DNA of 64,000 bases from Shewanella sp. KT0246. Lineage in GTDB: Bacteria; Pseudomonadota; Gammaproteobacteria; Enterobacterales; Shewanellaceae. The translations under genes and the position numbers were made by a program. The DNA lies in the NCBI RefSeq assembly GCF_019654955.1, contig NZ_BPEV01000011.1:1-64000 (forward strand), in the 5' to 3' direction. Every line of letters starts with the position of its first letter. The stretch's first letter is position 1. The notes under the pieces were generated by a model. It worked only from the letters and a program-made list of their open reading frames with translations. It had not been told where the DNA came from and ran no database searches. This document shows, in pieces, positions 18,307-27,351 of this stretch.

Positions 18307-18402
18307 TCAAACTTTCCGTGTTGAACATAAATATGTTGCACACATGTTATCAGTAAAAAGATGGACAAATCCAGTTTTACTAACGCTAAACCTATGTAAT
18401 GA

Positions 18403-19740
18403 TTATATTTGCTTGAAAGCCTGACTGTACTTGTAATGGAGTCCAAGTGAGGCACTGCGGCATAACATAAAGGCGCTCATTGCTGCCCATAAACCATGGT
18501 TGCCATAATCTTGTAGTAGGTACCAGCACGGGAAAAACACTACAAAAGTGGCGATAATCATGCTGTTTCGCATGGCGCGTCCTTGGGCGGCGCCAATATA
18601 AACCCCATCAAATAAGTATGAGCCAAACGCCAGTAGTGGCATGAACACCAACCACATGAGATAAATATTGGCTTGCTGCTGCACAATCTCAATACTAGTG
18701 AGCAGACTGATAATGCCACTGCCGCCAAAGTAGAATAATAAGCAAAAGCCAAACGAGAATAGTGCTGACCAGTAGCCAGCAAGTAATACTGAATCTTGCA
18801 GCAACGTTAGGTTTCTTTGACCCACAGCCCGCCCAACTTCCGCTTCAGCGTAATAGGCAATGCCATCTAATGCATAGGAAATCAGCATTAAAAGATTTAA
18901 AAGTACGGCATTGGCGGCAATGATATCATCGCCCAAGCCTGCGCCGTAAAAGGTCATAAAGGTAAAGCTTGCTTGCAGGCATAAACTACGGATAAAAATA
19001 TCACGATTGAGTTTGAGTAATTGCGAATAGCCTTTAAAGCTTAAGTGGACAAACAGCTTGCCTAAATTGAAGTCACTTTGCTGGTACAAAGCACGTTTAA
19101 CAATCACCGCAGCAACAGTGAAAGCACAAATATCAGCGATGACCGATGCTAATGCCGCGCCTTTTACGTTCCATTCGAAACCGATAACAAACACCACATC
19201 GAGCACGATATTAACAATGTTGGCAATGATGAGTTGCCACATGGCAGCTTTTGGCGCTTGTCTGCCTAATAGCCAGCCTAATAAGACTAAATTCAAAAGT
19301 GCGAAAGGGATAGACCAGATACGAATATTGACGTATTCGCTACAGAAGTGCTTTACCTCTTCACTGGCTTGGCTTAGCGACATGGCAAACTCAAGCAAGG
19401 GCTGCTGTAAAATGATCGCACTTAAACCAAATATCAGTGCTAGGCTACAACCTTGTACCAGCAATTTTTGCTGAGTTACGTTATCATTAGCACCATATGC
19501 TTGGGCGACTAGACCTGTTGTAGACATCCTTAAAAAGCCCAATAGCCAGACAATTAAGGTAATAATTGTACTGCCTAGTGCCACACCGCCTAAATAATAG
19601 GCTTCAGATAAATGACCAATGACAGCTGTATCGACTAAACCTAACAGAGGAATAGTGATATTGGATAAAATCATCGGCAGTGCTAATGCAAAGAGCTGAC
19701 GGTTTTTTTGGCTGTTAAATAATAATGCTTTTATGGACAT
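18403..19740 (-). CDS. MATE family efflux transporter (DinF-like)
   Basis: The 445-residue integral membrane protein has about 12 hydrophobic helices. Its N-terminal MATE motif is PMILSNITIPLLGLVDTAVIGHLSEAYYLGGVALGSTI, and the second half repeats the pattern (NLLMLISYALDGIAYYAEAEVGRAVGQRN). It resembles the DinF subfamily of Na+ or H+-coupled multidrug/toxin exporters. Its ATG lies only 9 bp from the ATG of the divergent deacetylase. The substrate is unknown. Confidence 0.93.
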   Translation of the reverse strand: MSIKALLFNSQKNRQLFALALPMILSNITIPLLGLVDTAVIGHLSEAYYLGGVALGSTIITLIVWLLGFLRMSTTGLVAQAYGANDNVTQQKLLVQGCSLALIFGLSAIILQQPLLEFAMSLSQASEEVKHFCSEYVNIRIWSIPFALLNLVLLGWLLGRQAPKAAMWQLIIANIVNIVLDVVFVIGFEWNVKGAALASVIADICAFTVAAVIVKRALYQQSDFNLGKLFVHLSFKGYSQLLKLNRDIFIRSLCLQASFTFMTFYGAGLGDDIIAANAVLLNLLMLISYALDGIAYYAEAEVGRAVGQRNLTLLQDSVLLAGYWSALFSFGFCLLFYFGGSGIISLLTSIEIVQQQANIYLMWLVFMPLLAFGSYLFDGVYIGAAQGRAMRNSMIIATFVVFFPCWYLLQDYGNHGLWAAMSAFMLCRSASLGLHYKYSQAFKQI

Positions 19741-19749
19741 AGGAATCTT

Positions 19750-20796
19750 ATGTTAAAACAAAGTCTCTTAGGATTAATGTGGTTACTCTCATTTAATGCC
19801 AGCGCAGTGGTGATTTTGCAATATCACCATGTATCAGAAACAACGCCAGCAAGTACTAGTGTTACACCGGCGCAATTTGAAGAGCAAATGCAGTACCTTG
19901 CAGATAATGAGTTTACCATCATTAGTCTGACAGAGGCGGTAGATGCTATAAAACACAATAAGCCCATTGCTGAAAAAAGCATTGTGATTACCTTTGATGA
20001 TGGCTACGACAGCATTGCTAAGGCAGCAGCGCCGATTCTAGCCAAGCATGATTTCTCCTATACCTTATTTGTTTCGGTAGAGCCGATTGAAAAAGGTTAT
20101 TCAGGAATGATGAGTTGGGATGATATTAATCAGTTAGCTAAAGATGGTGCGACCATTGCCAATCATAGCTGGGCTCATGAGCATCTTAATCGCAAGCTTG
20201 ATGGTGAAAGTGATCAGCAATGGTTAACACGTATTGAGAACAATTTATTAGACACCGAAGCTGAGATTAAAAAGCATACGGGTCAAAGTGTAAGAATGCT
20301 GGCTTATCCATATGGTGAGTACAATGCTGACGTTGAAAACATTCTTAAAAAGCATGATTTTATTGGTTTAGGCCAACAATCAGGTGCGGCGGGTAAATAC
20401 TCCATTTTAACAGCGTTACCTCGTTTCCCTGTTGCAGGACCTTATGCGGATTTGGATAGTTTAAAAGTTAAATTTACTAGTTTGAACATGCCAGTGGTTA
20501 AGCAGAATATGACCGATCCTTTATTAACCTCGGGCAACTGGCGTCCAGAGTTAAAAGTCGAGTTAGATATCACTGATATTTACCCACATCAGGTGATGTG
20601 CTTTGTTCAAGGACAAGGGGCTAAAAAGCCGACTTGGATTTCTGAAACTGAATTTAGTGTTCAAGCGCCAGCGAATTTACCCGCAGGACGCAGTCGTTAT
20701 AACTGTACTGCACCGAGTAAAACTCAAAGTGGTTACTATTGGTTTTCACAAGCGTGGGTGAGACCTAATAATGATGGGAGTTGGCCAAAAGAATAG
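19750..20796 (+). CDS. Polysaccharide deacetylase (CE4/NodB-like)
   Basis: The 348-residue protein has a short signal peptide (MLKQSLLGLMWLLSFNASA) and a NodB fold. The metal-site motif TFDDGYDS and the His pair in NHSWAHEHLN are both present, as is the later RMLAYPYGEYN. A C-terminal ~100-residue extension carries two cysteines (CFVQGQ, YNCTAP) and may bind carbohydrate. The protein is probably periplasmic and deacetylates N-acetylglucosamine-containing glycans. An AGGA ribosome site lies between the two divergent start codons. A weak hairpin follows the stop. Confidence 0.9.
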   Translation: MLKQSLLGLMWLLSFNASAVVILQYHHVSETTPASTSVTPAQFEEQMQYLADNEFTIISLTEAVDAIKHNKPIAEKSIVITFDDGYDSIAKAAAPILAKHDFSYTLFVSVEPIEKGYSGMMSWDDINQLAKDGATIANHSWAHEHLNRKLDGESDQQWLTRIENNLLDTEAEIKKHTGQSVRMLAYPYGEYNADVENILKKHDFIGLGQQSGAAGKYSILTALPRFPVAGPYADLDSLKVKFTSLNMPVVKQNMTDPLLTSGNWRPELKVELDITDIYPHQVMCFVQGQGAKKPTWISETEFSVQAPANLPAGRSRYNCTAPSKTQSGYYWFSQAWVRPNNDGSWPKE

Positions 20797-20804
20797 TCTT
20801 TTGG

Positions 20805-20838
20805 TTTAGCCTGATGGCTAAATAAGTTTAGTTTTTTG
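20805..20838 (+). terminator. Possible terminator of the deacetylase gene
   Basis: TTTAGCC/GGCTAAA with a TGAT loop is followed after a short gap by a T-rich run. The gap makes it weaker than the other terminators here. Confidence 0.45.
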
Positions 20839-20850
20839 AGCAGAAGCCAA

Positions 20851-21326
20851 ATCAAGATCGTGGCGCTTCGCCCACACCAGAGCAAGAGGGGAAACAACAG
20901 CAATCCCCCTCTTGCATCACCCTTGCCGCTCCCACGAAATAATCTGAAAAACGATTATTTCAATGGAGAACCATCCAGCTTTAAACTTTTATTTAGCCAG
21001 CTTCGGCAAGCTGTGAAAATCACTAACGCTTCCGATGGGGCGTCCCTTCCCCTCGAAAGCTAGCCAGACATCCATGTCTGGACTCACGTAATTTTCTTGC
21101 TTACCTCAATTCAATTGGAGCATTCAAGCCTTTTAAGACTTTTATTCGTACTTAACTGGGACAAACAAACCTGCGGATACAACAATTCCCCATTGAATAA
21201 GCATGAGGCTTGCTCGCTTTTAAGAGCAATTTCGTAGGGGCGGCAAGGCTCTTATGAAAATCAGCGAAAAGGGAAATGCTGTTGTTTCCCTTTCGTTGGG
21301 TGTGGGCGAAGCACCACGACCTTGAT
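20851..21326. repeat. MITE-like element with ~90-100 bp inverted terminal repeats
   Basis: The left arm (20851-20940) and the reverse complement of the right arm (21229-21326) align over their whole length. They share ATCAAG(A/G)TCGTGG(C/T)GCTTCGCCCACACC, then GAAACAACAGCA, then CTTGCCGC and ACGAAAT. Each arm is itself a hairpin whose loop is the conserved AACAACAGCA-type sequence (left stem GCAAGAGGGG, right stem GCGAAAAGGGAAA). A perfect palindrome CCAGACATCCATGTCTGG sits in the centre at 21064-21081. No transposase is encoded. The structure fits a non-autonomous mobile or structured repeat family. Target-site duplications were not identified. Confidence 0.75.
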
Positions 21327-21327
21327 C

Positions 21328-21462
21328 CTAATTCAAACGAAGTTTGGAAATGAATTTTGGGAAATGACGATCATAATCAAGCATGTGTTTTACAAATTTC
21401 AGAGCTAGCTCATCTTTGCCCCAAAGTGAGTTAAATAGACATTTCCAGCCAATAGAGTTCAT
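21328..21462 (-). CDS. Small ORF of 44 residues abutting the MITE-like element
   Basis: An ATG at 21460-21462 opens a 44-codon frame (MNSIGWKCLFNSLWGKDELA...) that ends in TAG at 21328, two bases outside the right inverted repeat. A GAGGG lies about 12 nt upstream, a little far. The amino-acid content looks protein-like (Trp, aromatic and charged residues). It could be a small protein or the surviving piece of a gene cut by the element. No family is recognised. Confidence 0.25.
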   Translation of the reverse strand: MNSIGWKCLFNSLWGKDELALKFVKHMLDYDRHFPKFISKLRLN

Positions 21463-21490
21463 AATTGCATATTACCCTCAAGTAGCAATA

Positions 21491-22408
21491 TTAATGCCGG
21501 GTATTCTGTAATCGATACTCTGAAGGAGTCACTCCAACTTTGTTCTTGAATAATCTAGAAAAATATTGTGGGTACTCAAAGCCTAAACTATAGGCAATGG
21601 TCGCCACAGAATCCTTGCTAGAGAGTAAGCGATCTTTTGACTTATCAATCAGAGCATAATGGATCCAATCCTTTGTTGTTTTACCTGTTTCAGCTTTCAG
21701 GGCATCGCTTAAGTATCGACTGGTCATATTCATGTCTTGCGCCATATCTTCCACTTCAGGAATGGTCGCTGACTCTTGAATTACAGCCTCTAAGCGAGCC
21801 TCCAATAGCGCTGAAAACTTGTCATAAACCGATGTGTTTGCTTCTTTACGCATCATAAATTGGCGGTGGTAATAGCGATTTGCGTACATCAATAAGGTAC
21901 TAATTTGCGATAAAATGAGTTCTTTACTAAAGGCATCTAGGCTCATGTTGTTTTCTGCCTCAAGTGCATCAAACATCGCAACCATATGTTGCTCTTCTTT
22001 TGGTGTAAGGTGTAGAGCCTCGTTAACCGAATAATTGAAAAATTGATATTTTTTGAGCTCGTCTTGTAGCTTATGACCTCGAATGAAATCGGGGTGAAAA
22101 CAGATAGTGCGGGCAACTGAGTCGATTATTATACCGCTGGCTGTCAGCTCTTGATTAGGAGCAATAAAAAGCACCGTCCCATTTGAACAATCGTATTGGG
22201 TACGACCGTACATGACTTCGCCTGACGTGATGTGTTTGAATGATATCGCGTAGAAACTGGTGGTGAGTGAAATGCTCTCACCATTGAGTAATTGATTGTC
22301 ATCACTGTTTGGCTTTAGTTTCATTACATCAACTAAAGGACGCTCTGGTGGGCGTATACCAAGAACAGCATTGAGTTCTTTAATGCTATCAAAATGGAAC
22401 CTTTTCAT
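21491..22408 (-). CDS. AraC-family transcriptional regulator
   Basis: The 305-residue protein has an N-terminal effector domain of the AraC N-terminal type and a C-terminal double HTH (VEDMAQDMNMTSRYLSDALKAETGKTTKDWIHY, then VATIAYSLGFEYPQYFSRLFKNKVGVTPSEYR). It resembles regulators that sit beside and control single oxidoreductase genes. It diverges from the SDR gene across a 225-bp region containing a long palindrome, so local control of both genes is likely. The effector is unknown. Confidence 0.92.
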   Translation of the reverse strand: MKRFHFDSIKELNAVLGIRPPERPLVDVMKLKPNSDDNQLLNGESISLTTSFYAISFKHITSGEVMYGRTQYDCSNGTVLFIAPNQELTASGIIIDSVARTICFHPDFIRGHKLQDELKKYQFFNYSVNEALHLTPKEEQHMVAMFDALEAENNMSLDAFSKELILSQISTLLMYANRYYHRQFMMRKEANTSVYDKFSALLEARLEAVIQESATIPEVEDMAQDMNMTSRYLSDALKAETGKTTKDWIHYALIDKSKDRLLSSKDSVATIAYSLGFEYPQYFSRLFKNKVGVTPSEYRLQNTRH

Positions 22409-22508
22409 TGCTTCACCTTTTAGTATGACGTCTCACAGCATAGTCCTCTAGTTTAAGCATATTATGGTTGAGTAGCATTGAAAACCCAGAGCATTAATCA
22501 ATGTATTG

Positions 22509-22553
22509 TGTATACGAAATAACGTAGTGATTCGTTTCGTTATTTCGTATACA
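22509..22553. promoter_or_regulatory. Palindromic operator candidate between AraC and SDR genes
   Basis: A perfect 16-bp inverted repeat, TGTATACGAAATAACG (22509-22524) and CGTTATTTCGTATACA (22538-22553), is separated by 13 bp. It lies 100 bp from the regulator start and 80 bp from the SDR start. It has no T run, so it is more likely a protein-binding site than a terminator. Confidence 0.65.
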
Positions 22554-22633
22554 ACTCTTGCTGTTTTGTGTACTGCTTACTTTGGCCATTAGTTCTAAGA
22601 TAACTCTATTGAACATTTTGAGGACTAAAATTC

Positions 22634-23524
22634 ATGTCAAAAACATCTTGGAGTGCTGAACAAATACCGAGTCAAAAAGGCAGGGTATCTATCGTTACTG
22701 GTTCATCTAGTGGTATAGGTAAAGAAACAGCCAAAGTCTTAGCACAGAAACAATCGACAGTGGTACTCGCTGTTAGAAATGTGCCAAAAGGTGAGAAGGT
22801 GGCTGAGGACATCCGAGCAGACTATCCAGATGTTGACATTTCGGTCATGCAGATGGATCTTTCCAGCCTTCGTTCCGTCCAAGAGTTCAGTTCCAAGTTT
22901 TTAGCCAATTTCGACAGACTTGATTTACTGATCAACAATGCCGGAGTAGCGTGTCCTTATACAGAGACTGAGGACGGATTTGAAATCCTGATGGGGACGA
23001 ATCATCTAGGTCACTTTGCATTGGTCGGTCATTTACTCGAAACTCTTAAGAAAACAGCAAACTCCCGTGTGGTGGTTGTTTCTGCTGGCGCTCACAAGTC
23101 CTCGAAGTTAGATTTGGGTGATCTAAATTGGGGAAAACGAAAATACAGCAATTTTACGGCTTACGCAGATAGTAAACTGGCGAACCTCTATTTTGCCTAT
23201 GAGCTGAAAAGACGACTTGAATCCGAAGGTGGAAACCCGATGGTTACAGCTGCTCACCCAGGGTGGACGACATCAGAACTTCAGCGTGGGTTTGTGAAGT
23301 TTCTAAATATCTTTTTCGGGCAGAGTAAAGAAATGGGAGCACTGCCAACACTGCGTGCGGCAATAGACGAGAGTGCATCGTCGGGAGATTTTTTCGGCCC
23401 GCAGGATTTCTTTGAACTGCACGGGGCACCTATTAAGGTCGAATCAAGCAAGCTGTCACATGATGCCAGTGCTGCGCAAAAGCTATGGACGCTATCTGAA
23501 GAACTAACAGGAATAAAATACTAA
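22634..23524 (+). CDS. SDR family NAD(P)-dependent oxidoreductase
   Basis: The 296-residue Rossmann protein has the cofactor motif VTGSSSGIGKETA, the NNAG motif (LLINNAGVACPY) and the catalytic YxxxK in FTAYADSKLAN, with Ser in VVVVSAGAHKSS. It most resembles the retinol-dehydrogenase/WWOX-like branch of classical SDRs, which often act on hydrophobic aldehydes or alcohols. The ATG follows GAGGA. It lies directly after the AraC regulator's palindrome, and a small membrane-protein gene follows closely. The physiological substrate cannot be inferred. Confidence 0.92.
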   Translation: MSKTSWSAEQIPSQKGRVSIVTGSSSGIGKETAKVLAQKQSTVVLAVRNVPKGEKVAEDIRADYPDVDISVMQMDLSSLRSVQEFSSKFLANFDRLDLLINNAGVACPYTETEDGFEILMGTNHLGHFALVGHLLETLKKTANSRVVVVSAGAHKSSKLDLGDLNWGKRKYSNFTAYADSKLANLYFAYELKRRLESEGGNPMVTAAHPGWTTSELQRGFVKFLNIFFGQSKEMGALPTLRAAIDESASSGDFFGPQDFFELHGAPIKVESSKLSHDASAAQKLWTLSEELTGIKY

Positions 23525-23568
23525 ACAATGGTATGGCGGCTTTGCGCTACGTAGGTTTAAGGGTATTT

Positions 23569-23934
23569 ATGGAAAATAAACTCGTGTTACAGGTGGTGGG
23601 TTTTATCATTTTATTGCTAGGGGGTATTCTTAGTTATAACCCTGAACTAGTGAGTAATAAACCCATCCCAGAGGATGCCTTCCAAGCTGTTGAAAGAAGA
23701 GTTCAGTGGGGCTTTTTGATGGGGATAGGTATGTTACTTATTTTTCATCATCAAATTACCCCATATTTGTTTACTGTTGCTGCAGCCGGTATGACATTAA
23801 CATTGGGGGCGCTAATTTCGCGCGTAATGGGTATTTTCCTTGATGGTTCTGTACCAAGGCATTGGATGTGGGTTGCTGTTGAGCTAGTTATGGTCGTTGG
23901 TTTCGGAATTTGGTATGCGAAGCAACGCTTATAA
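23569..23934 (+). CDS. Small integral membrane protein of unknown function
   Basis: The start chosen is the ATG at 23569 (MENKLVLQVVGF) with AAGGG just upstream; an earlier ATG at 23533 would add 12 residues. The 121-residue product has four predicted hydrophobic segments: LQVVGFIILLLGGIL, WGFLMGIGMLLIFHH, YLFTVAAAGMTLTLGALI and WVAVELVMVVGFGIWYA. This is similar to the DUF4345-type four-helix proteins, although that assignment is tentative. It follows the SDR gene by 44 bp and probably shares its transcript. Confidence 0.75.
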   Translation: MENKLVLQVVGFIILLLGGILSYNPELVSNKPIPEDAFQAVERRVQWGFLMGIGMLLIFHHQITPYLFTVAAAGMTLTLGALISRVMGIFLDGSVPRHWMWVAVELVMVVGFGIWYAKQRL

Positions 23935-24041
23935 TCAGTCGGTTGTCCCATATCTAAGCTAATTCATTGGTTGTTAAGTTAACAATGTCACTGACACAGA
24001 ATTGTCCACATATATAAGTTAGCTCTCAGTATCAACCTTCT

Positions 24042-24078
24042 AAAAAAGCCTCAATATTTTCTTATTGAGGCTTTGTCA
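24042..24078. terminator. Bidirectional terminator
   Basis: AAGCCTCAATA pairs with TATTGAGGCTT around a short loop, with an A tract on the left and a T-rich end on the right. It lies between the rightward SDR-membrane protein unit and the leftward SCO gene. Confidence 0.8.
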
Positions 24079-24103
24079 TAATTCAATTTCTAATCAAAAA
24101 ACA

Positions 24104-24754
24104 CTATGCACTTTCAATAATCAATTTCAAATCAGCAACCAGTTCTTTATTCAAAATCTGTGGGATCTTCCCTGGTTGTTGCTTGGGTTTAAACACAGCA
24201 AACTTTTCCCCTTTTGGTGACACTAAAACATAGCTGGCGCTGTGGTCGACTTGATAGTCAGCGCCGTCACCCACCATGGCATAGGCGAAGCCTAAATCAC
24301 GGGTGAACGGGAACAGTTGAGTGTGGTCAGCTGTGACAGCTTTAAAGTCTCGATTAAAAAAGTTGATGTAATCTAAGCGCTTTGTTTGCGAGTCTCTGTC
24401 TGGGTCGACTGAAACAAACACAACCTGAATATCTTCTGATACCGATTGCAGTTCAGCATAAGCAGCATTGAGCTTATTTAACGTTGTCGGGCACACATCA
24501 GGGCACGAGGTAAAACCGACAAACAGTAAACTCCACTTACCGAGTAATTGTTGATTGCCAAACTCATTGCCCAACTGATCATGTAGGGTAAACGGTGCCA
24601 GTGGTCTTGGGTTATCAAAAAGATAACTACTTTGAAGGGCTAAATCTGGCACCTGAGTCATCAATGCCGTATTTGCTGATTGGCGAGGGAATAGCGCTGC
24701 AACCGCAACGCCCAAACCCAACATGATGACGGCTAATAAAAGGATTTTTTTCAA
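24104..24754 (-). CDS. SCO1/SenC family copper chaperone for cytochrome oxidase
   Basis: The 216-residue protein has an N-terminal membrane anchor (ILLLAVIMLGLGVAVAALF) and a thioredoxin-like periplasmic domain. The copper-binding CxxxC is in FTSCPDVCPTTLN and the distal His is in YQVDHSASYVL. SCO proteins deliver or reduce copper for the CuA site of cytochrome oxidase subunit II. It is the last gene of the leftward oxidase and heme cluster, after cyoE, which fits that role. Confidence 0.93.
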   Translation of the reverse strand: MKKILLLAVIMLGLGVAVAALFPRQSANTALMTQVPDLALQSSYLFDNPRPLAPFTLHDQLGNEFGNQQLLGKWSLLFVGFTSCPDVCPTTLNKLNAAYAELQSVSEDIQVVFVSVDPDRDSQTKRLDYINFFNRDFKAVTADHTQLFPFTRDLGFAYAMVGDGADYQVDHSASYVLVSPKGEKFAVFKPKQQPGKIPQILNKELVADLKLIIESA

Positions 24755-24820
24755 TCGGTCACTCCCCGTTTATTCATTGCAGCATTGGTTATTGCTATGC
24801 GCATAACTTAAGCCCATAGC

Positions 24821-25762
24821 TTAAACCCACAAGTAGTGATCAACGAGTAGCACCAAGAATAAAATCATTAAGTGGTAAATCGAAAACTTAAATACATCCA
24901 TCGCCAGTCCTGGTTTGTCGTGATATTTAAGTTGCCATGCTTTATAGATAAAGCCGCAACTTAATAAGGTTGAACCGACTAAATAAACTGGGCCGCACAT
25001 GCCAACCAGCACAGGTAATAAACAGGCGATAGCCAGTAATAATGTGTAAAGCAATATGCAAGTTTTAGTGAACTCTACACCATGGGTAACTGGCAGCATC
25101 GGCACATCGACTTTGGCGTATTCTTTTTTACGGTGAATCGCTAAAGCCCAGAAGTGTGGCGGTGTCCATGTGAAGATGATGATAACTAAAAGCAGGGCAT
25201 TGCCGTGCAGTTCGTTAGTGACTGCAGTCCAGCCTAAGAGTGGTGGCATGGCGCCAGCTAATCCGCCAATAACGATATTTTGTGGTGTGGCACGCTTTAA
25301 ATATGCGGTGTAGACCACGGCGTAACCGATTAAACTGGCAAAGGTTAGCCATGCAGTTAACGGGTTTACCAGCGCGTATAAAATAATAAAACCACCTAGG
25401 CCAATTGAGGTGGCAAAGGTCATGGCTTTGATTGCTGATACTTTCCCTTTAGGTAGTGGGCGGTTGTAGGTACGTGCCATTAAGCCATCTATACGGCGAT
25501 CAATTAAATGGTTATAAGCTGCTGCAGCACCTGCCATCATGGCGATGCCAATCATCCCGAAAATAAGCGGTTGAAGTGGAACAGCGCCGGGAAGCGCAAG
25601 ACACATACCGACCAGCACAGTTAACAGCATCAGTGCGACCACTTTGGGTTTGGTCATTTCAAAATAAGCGCGCCATTGCATAGTGTCATTTTTAGCACTC
25701 GACATTGAGCTGACGTCAGCCGTCTTGGTTGCACTTGCGGGTAAAGATAGTGATTTAGCCAT
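24821..25762 (-). CDS. cyoE: Protoheme IX farnesyltransferase (heme O synthase)
   Basis: This is a 313-residue polytopic UbiA-superfamily prenyltransferase. The first Asp-rich site is [24 protein letters not shown] and the [26 protein letters not shown] segment is diagnostic of CyoE/CtaB. It converts heme B to heme O in the membrane. CtaA, 14 bp upstream in the same operon, then makes heme A. An AAGGA ribosome site precedes the ATG. Confidence 0.96.
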   Translation of the reverse strand: MAKSLSLPASATKTADVSSMSSAKNDTMQWRAYFEMTKPKVVALMLLTVLVGMCLALPGAVPLQPLIFGMIGIAMMAGAAAAYNHLIDRRIDGLMARTYNRPLPKGKVSAIKAMTFATSIGLGGFIILYALVNPLTAWLTFASLIGYAVVYTAYLKRATPQNIVIGGLAGAMPPLLGWTAVTNELHGNALLLVIIIFTWTPPHFWALAIHRKKEYAKVDVPMLPVTHGVEFTKTCILLYTLLLAIACLLPVLVGMCGPVYLVGSTLLSCGFIYKAWQLKYHDKPGLAMDVFKFSIYHLMILFLVLLVDHYLWV

Positions 25763-25776
25763 AATAGAATCCTTGC

Positions 25777-26757
25777 TTATGCTTTACGCCACAGCGCATA
25801 GTTAATAAAAATAACGGTTAACAACAGTAACGCTGCGCCGCCGTTGTGTGAGACTGCAATACCAAGAGGGAGGTGCATTACAATATTGCTTATGCCTAAA
25901 CCCACTTGTAACACCACAAGGGCAAATAAAACCCATGCACTTTGTCGCATGATTGACGATTGAGCTTTAAGTAATTTAAACGCTAACCAGCATAAACTGA
26001 TGGCAGTAATCACCCCCCAAATACGATGGGTAACATGTATGGTCATTCGAGCAGGGTATTCAAGTACGCCAAATTCGAAACTTGGATGGTCACCTTGGAA
26101 GGGTGAGAAAGCCTTGGCAAACTGTAAATTATCTATCCAGTTACCTTCACAAATAGGTAATGTGGTGCAGGCTAATGCCGCGTAATTTGATGATGTCCAA
26201 CCGCCTAAAATAATTTGCACCACTAACACAACTAAACTGACCATCGCTAATGGGCCGAGTTTTCTGGCATAGGTATCGCCACCGGGGATCCGTAAGGGTT
26301 TGGTGCGTAGATAAAGTAACAACAGCAAAGCGAATAAACTAAAGCCACCAATTAAATGCCCCATGACCACAATGGGCATGAGCTTCATGGTGACTGTCCA
26401 CATGCCTAATGCCGCTTGAAATAAGATCAGTGCGGAAATGAAGATTGGAAGTTTTTTCGGCGCATCAGCACGCTTTAAGCAAATGATTAAAATCGTTAAT
26501 ACTAATAAACCTAATGTGCCTGCGATATAACGGTGGATCATTTCAAGCCAAGCTTTTTCTGGCTCGACAGTGAGATCAGGAAAGTTGGTTTCTACTTTAG
26601 CTAAGTCGGCTGCATCACTGGGTACACCAATATGACCATAACAACCCGGCCAATCAGGACAGCCTAAACCAGCATCTGATAAGCGGGTATAAGCGCCCAT
26701 CAAAATCACGGCAAAGGTAAATACTAAGGTAAATTTGAGGAGGTTTTTTATATCCAT
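25777..26757 (-). CDS. ctaA: Heme A synthase (COX15/CtaA family)
   Basis: The 326-residue, eight-helix protein has the CtaA signatures [21 protein letters not shown] near the N-terminus, a helix with EMIHRYIAG, and a second half with HVTHRIWG. The conserved His residues would bind the heme cofactors. It oxidises heme O to heme A for the aa3-type oxidase encoded upstream. Its start overlaps the stop of the preceding gene by one base (TAATG), which suggests translational coupling. Confidence 0.95.
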   Translation of the reverse strand: MDIKNLLKFTLVFTFAVILMGAYTRLSDAGLGCPDWPGCYGHIGVPSDAADLAKVETNFPDLTVEPEKAWLEMIHRYIAGTLGLLVLTILIICLKRADAPKKLPIFISALILFQAALGMWTVTMKLMPIVVMGHLIGGFSLFALLLLLYLRTKPLRIPGGDTYARKLGPLAMVSLVVLVVQIILGGWTSSNYAALACTTLPICEGNWIDNLQFAKAFSPFQGDHPSFEFGVLEYPARMTIHVTHRIWGVITAISLCWLAFKLLKAQSSIMRQSAWVLFALVVLQVGLGISNIVMHLPLGIAVSHNGGAALLLLTVIFINYALWRKA

Positions 26758-27311
26758 TAACCGACCCTCGATAGCTTAAGTAGCTTTCTTAAATCTGCAA
26801 TCATCGACTTACCTTGAGCCATATTTTCTTGCTCGCCGATAATCCCAGGGTATTCCATTACCAAGCTGCCAAGCGGATCGACAATAATCATTTGCTGCTC
26901 AGTCATCATCGCAATGATGGCTTGGCTTGCATTGGCTGTTTCAAATGGTACTTGGAGCTTTTCAAGGATTGCGGTGTCACTATCAGGTTGCAACATGATA
27001 ATTGGGCTAACACGATCTTGATGCTTACCTAAGGCGACATGGCTTTGGTGCAATACATATAAGCGTTGCTGACACTGTTCTAAACATTCTTTTGGCAATA
27101 GATATAACAGCTGCCAAGATTGCGGGTGCGGGTTATCCATCATTAAGCTTTGATAGCTCACCTCTGGAGGAATGAGTTGGCCTTTATTGGTCGCAGCGCC
27201 ATTATATAAATCCATGCTTAATACCAGCTTGGCGACGGCCACTGGTAAGATAAATACCAGTACTAGGGCAAACAATGCCTTGTTATTTTTAGGTTTTGCT
27301 GGGGAGTTCAT
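26757..27311 (-). CDS. Oxidase-cluster membrane-anchored thioredoxin-like protein
   Basis: The 184-residue protein has one N-terminal membrane helix (LFALVLVFILPVAVAKLVL) and a soluble domain. LLYLLPKECLEQCQQRLYVLHQ places a CxxxC where SCO proteins have their copper motif, and LIVDPLGSLVMEYP-like wording (MIIVDPLGSLVMEYPG) late in the chain also fits a thioredoxin fold. It sits between SURF1 and ctaA and is probably an assembly factor for the oxidase. A specific function is not known to me. Confidence 0.75.
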   Translation of the reverse strand: MNSPAKPKNNKALFALVLVFILPVAVAKLVLSMDLYNGAATNKGQLIPPEVSYQSLMMDNPHPQSWQLLYLLPKECLEQCQQRLYVLHQSHVALGKHQDRVSPIIMLQPDSDTAILEKLQVPFETANASQAIIAMMTEQQMIIVDPLGSLVMEYPGIIGEQENMAQGKSMIADLRKLLKLSRVG

Positions 27312-27351
27312 ACTTGCTCCTCTTGTTACGGCTTAATTTATTAGTTTGGTT

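Noticed and set aside
20836-21063. 75-codon plus-strand frame in the inverted-repeat element
   Set aside because: It runs straight through the left inverted repeat and hairpin, has no ribosome site, and its composition reflects the repeat rather than a protein.
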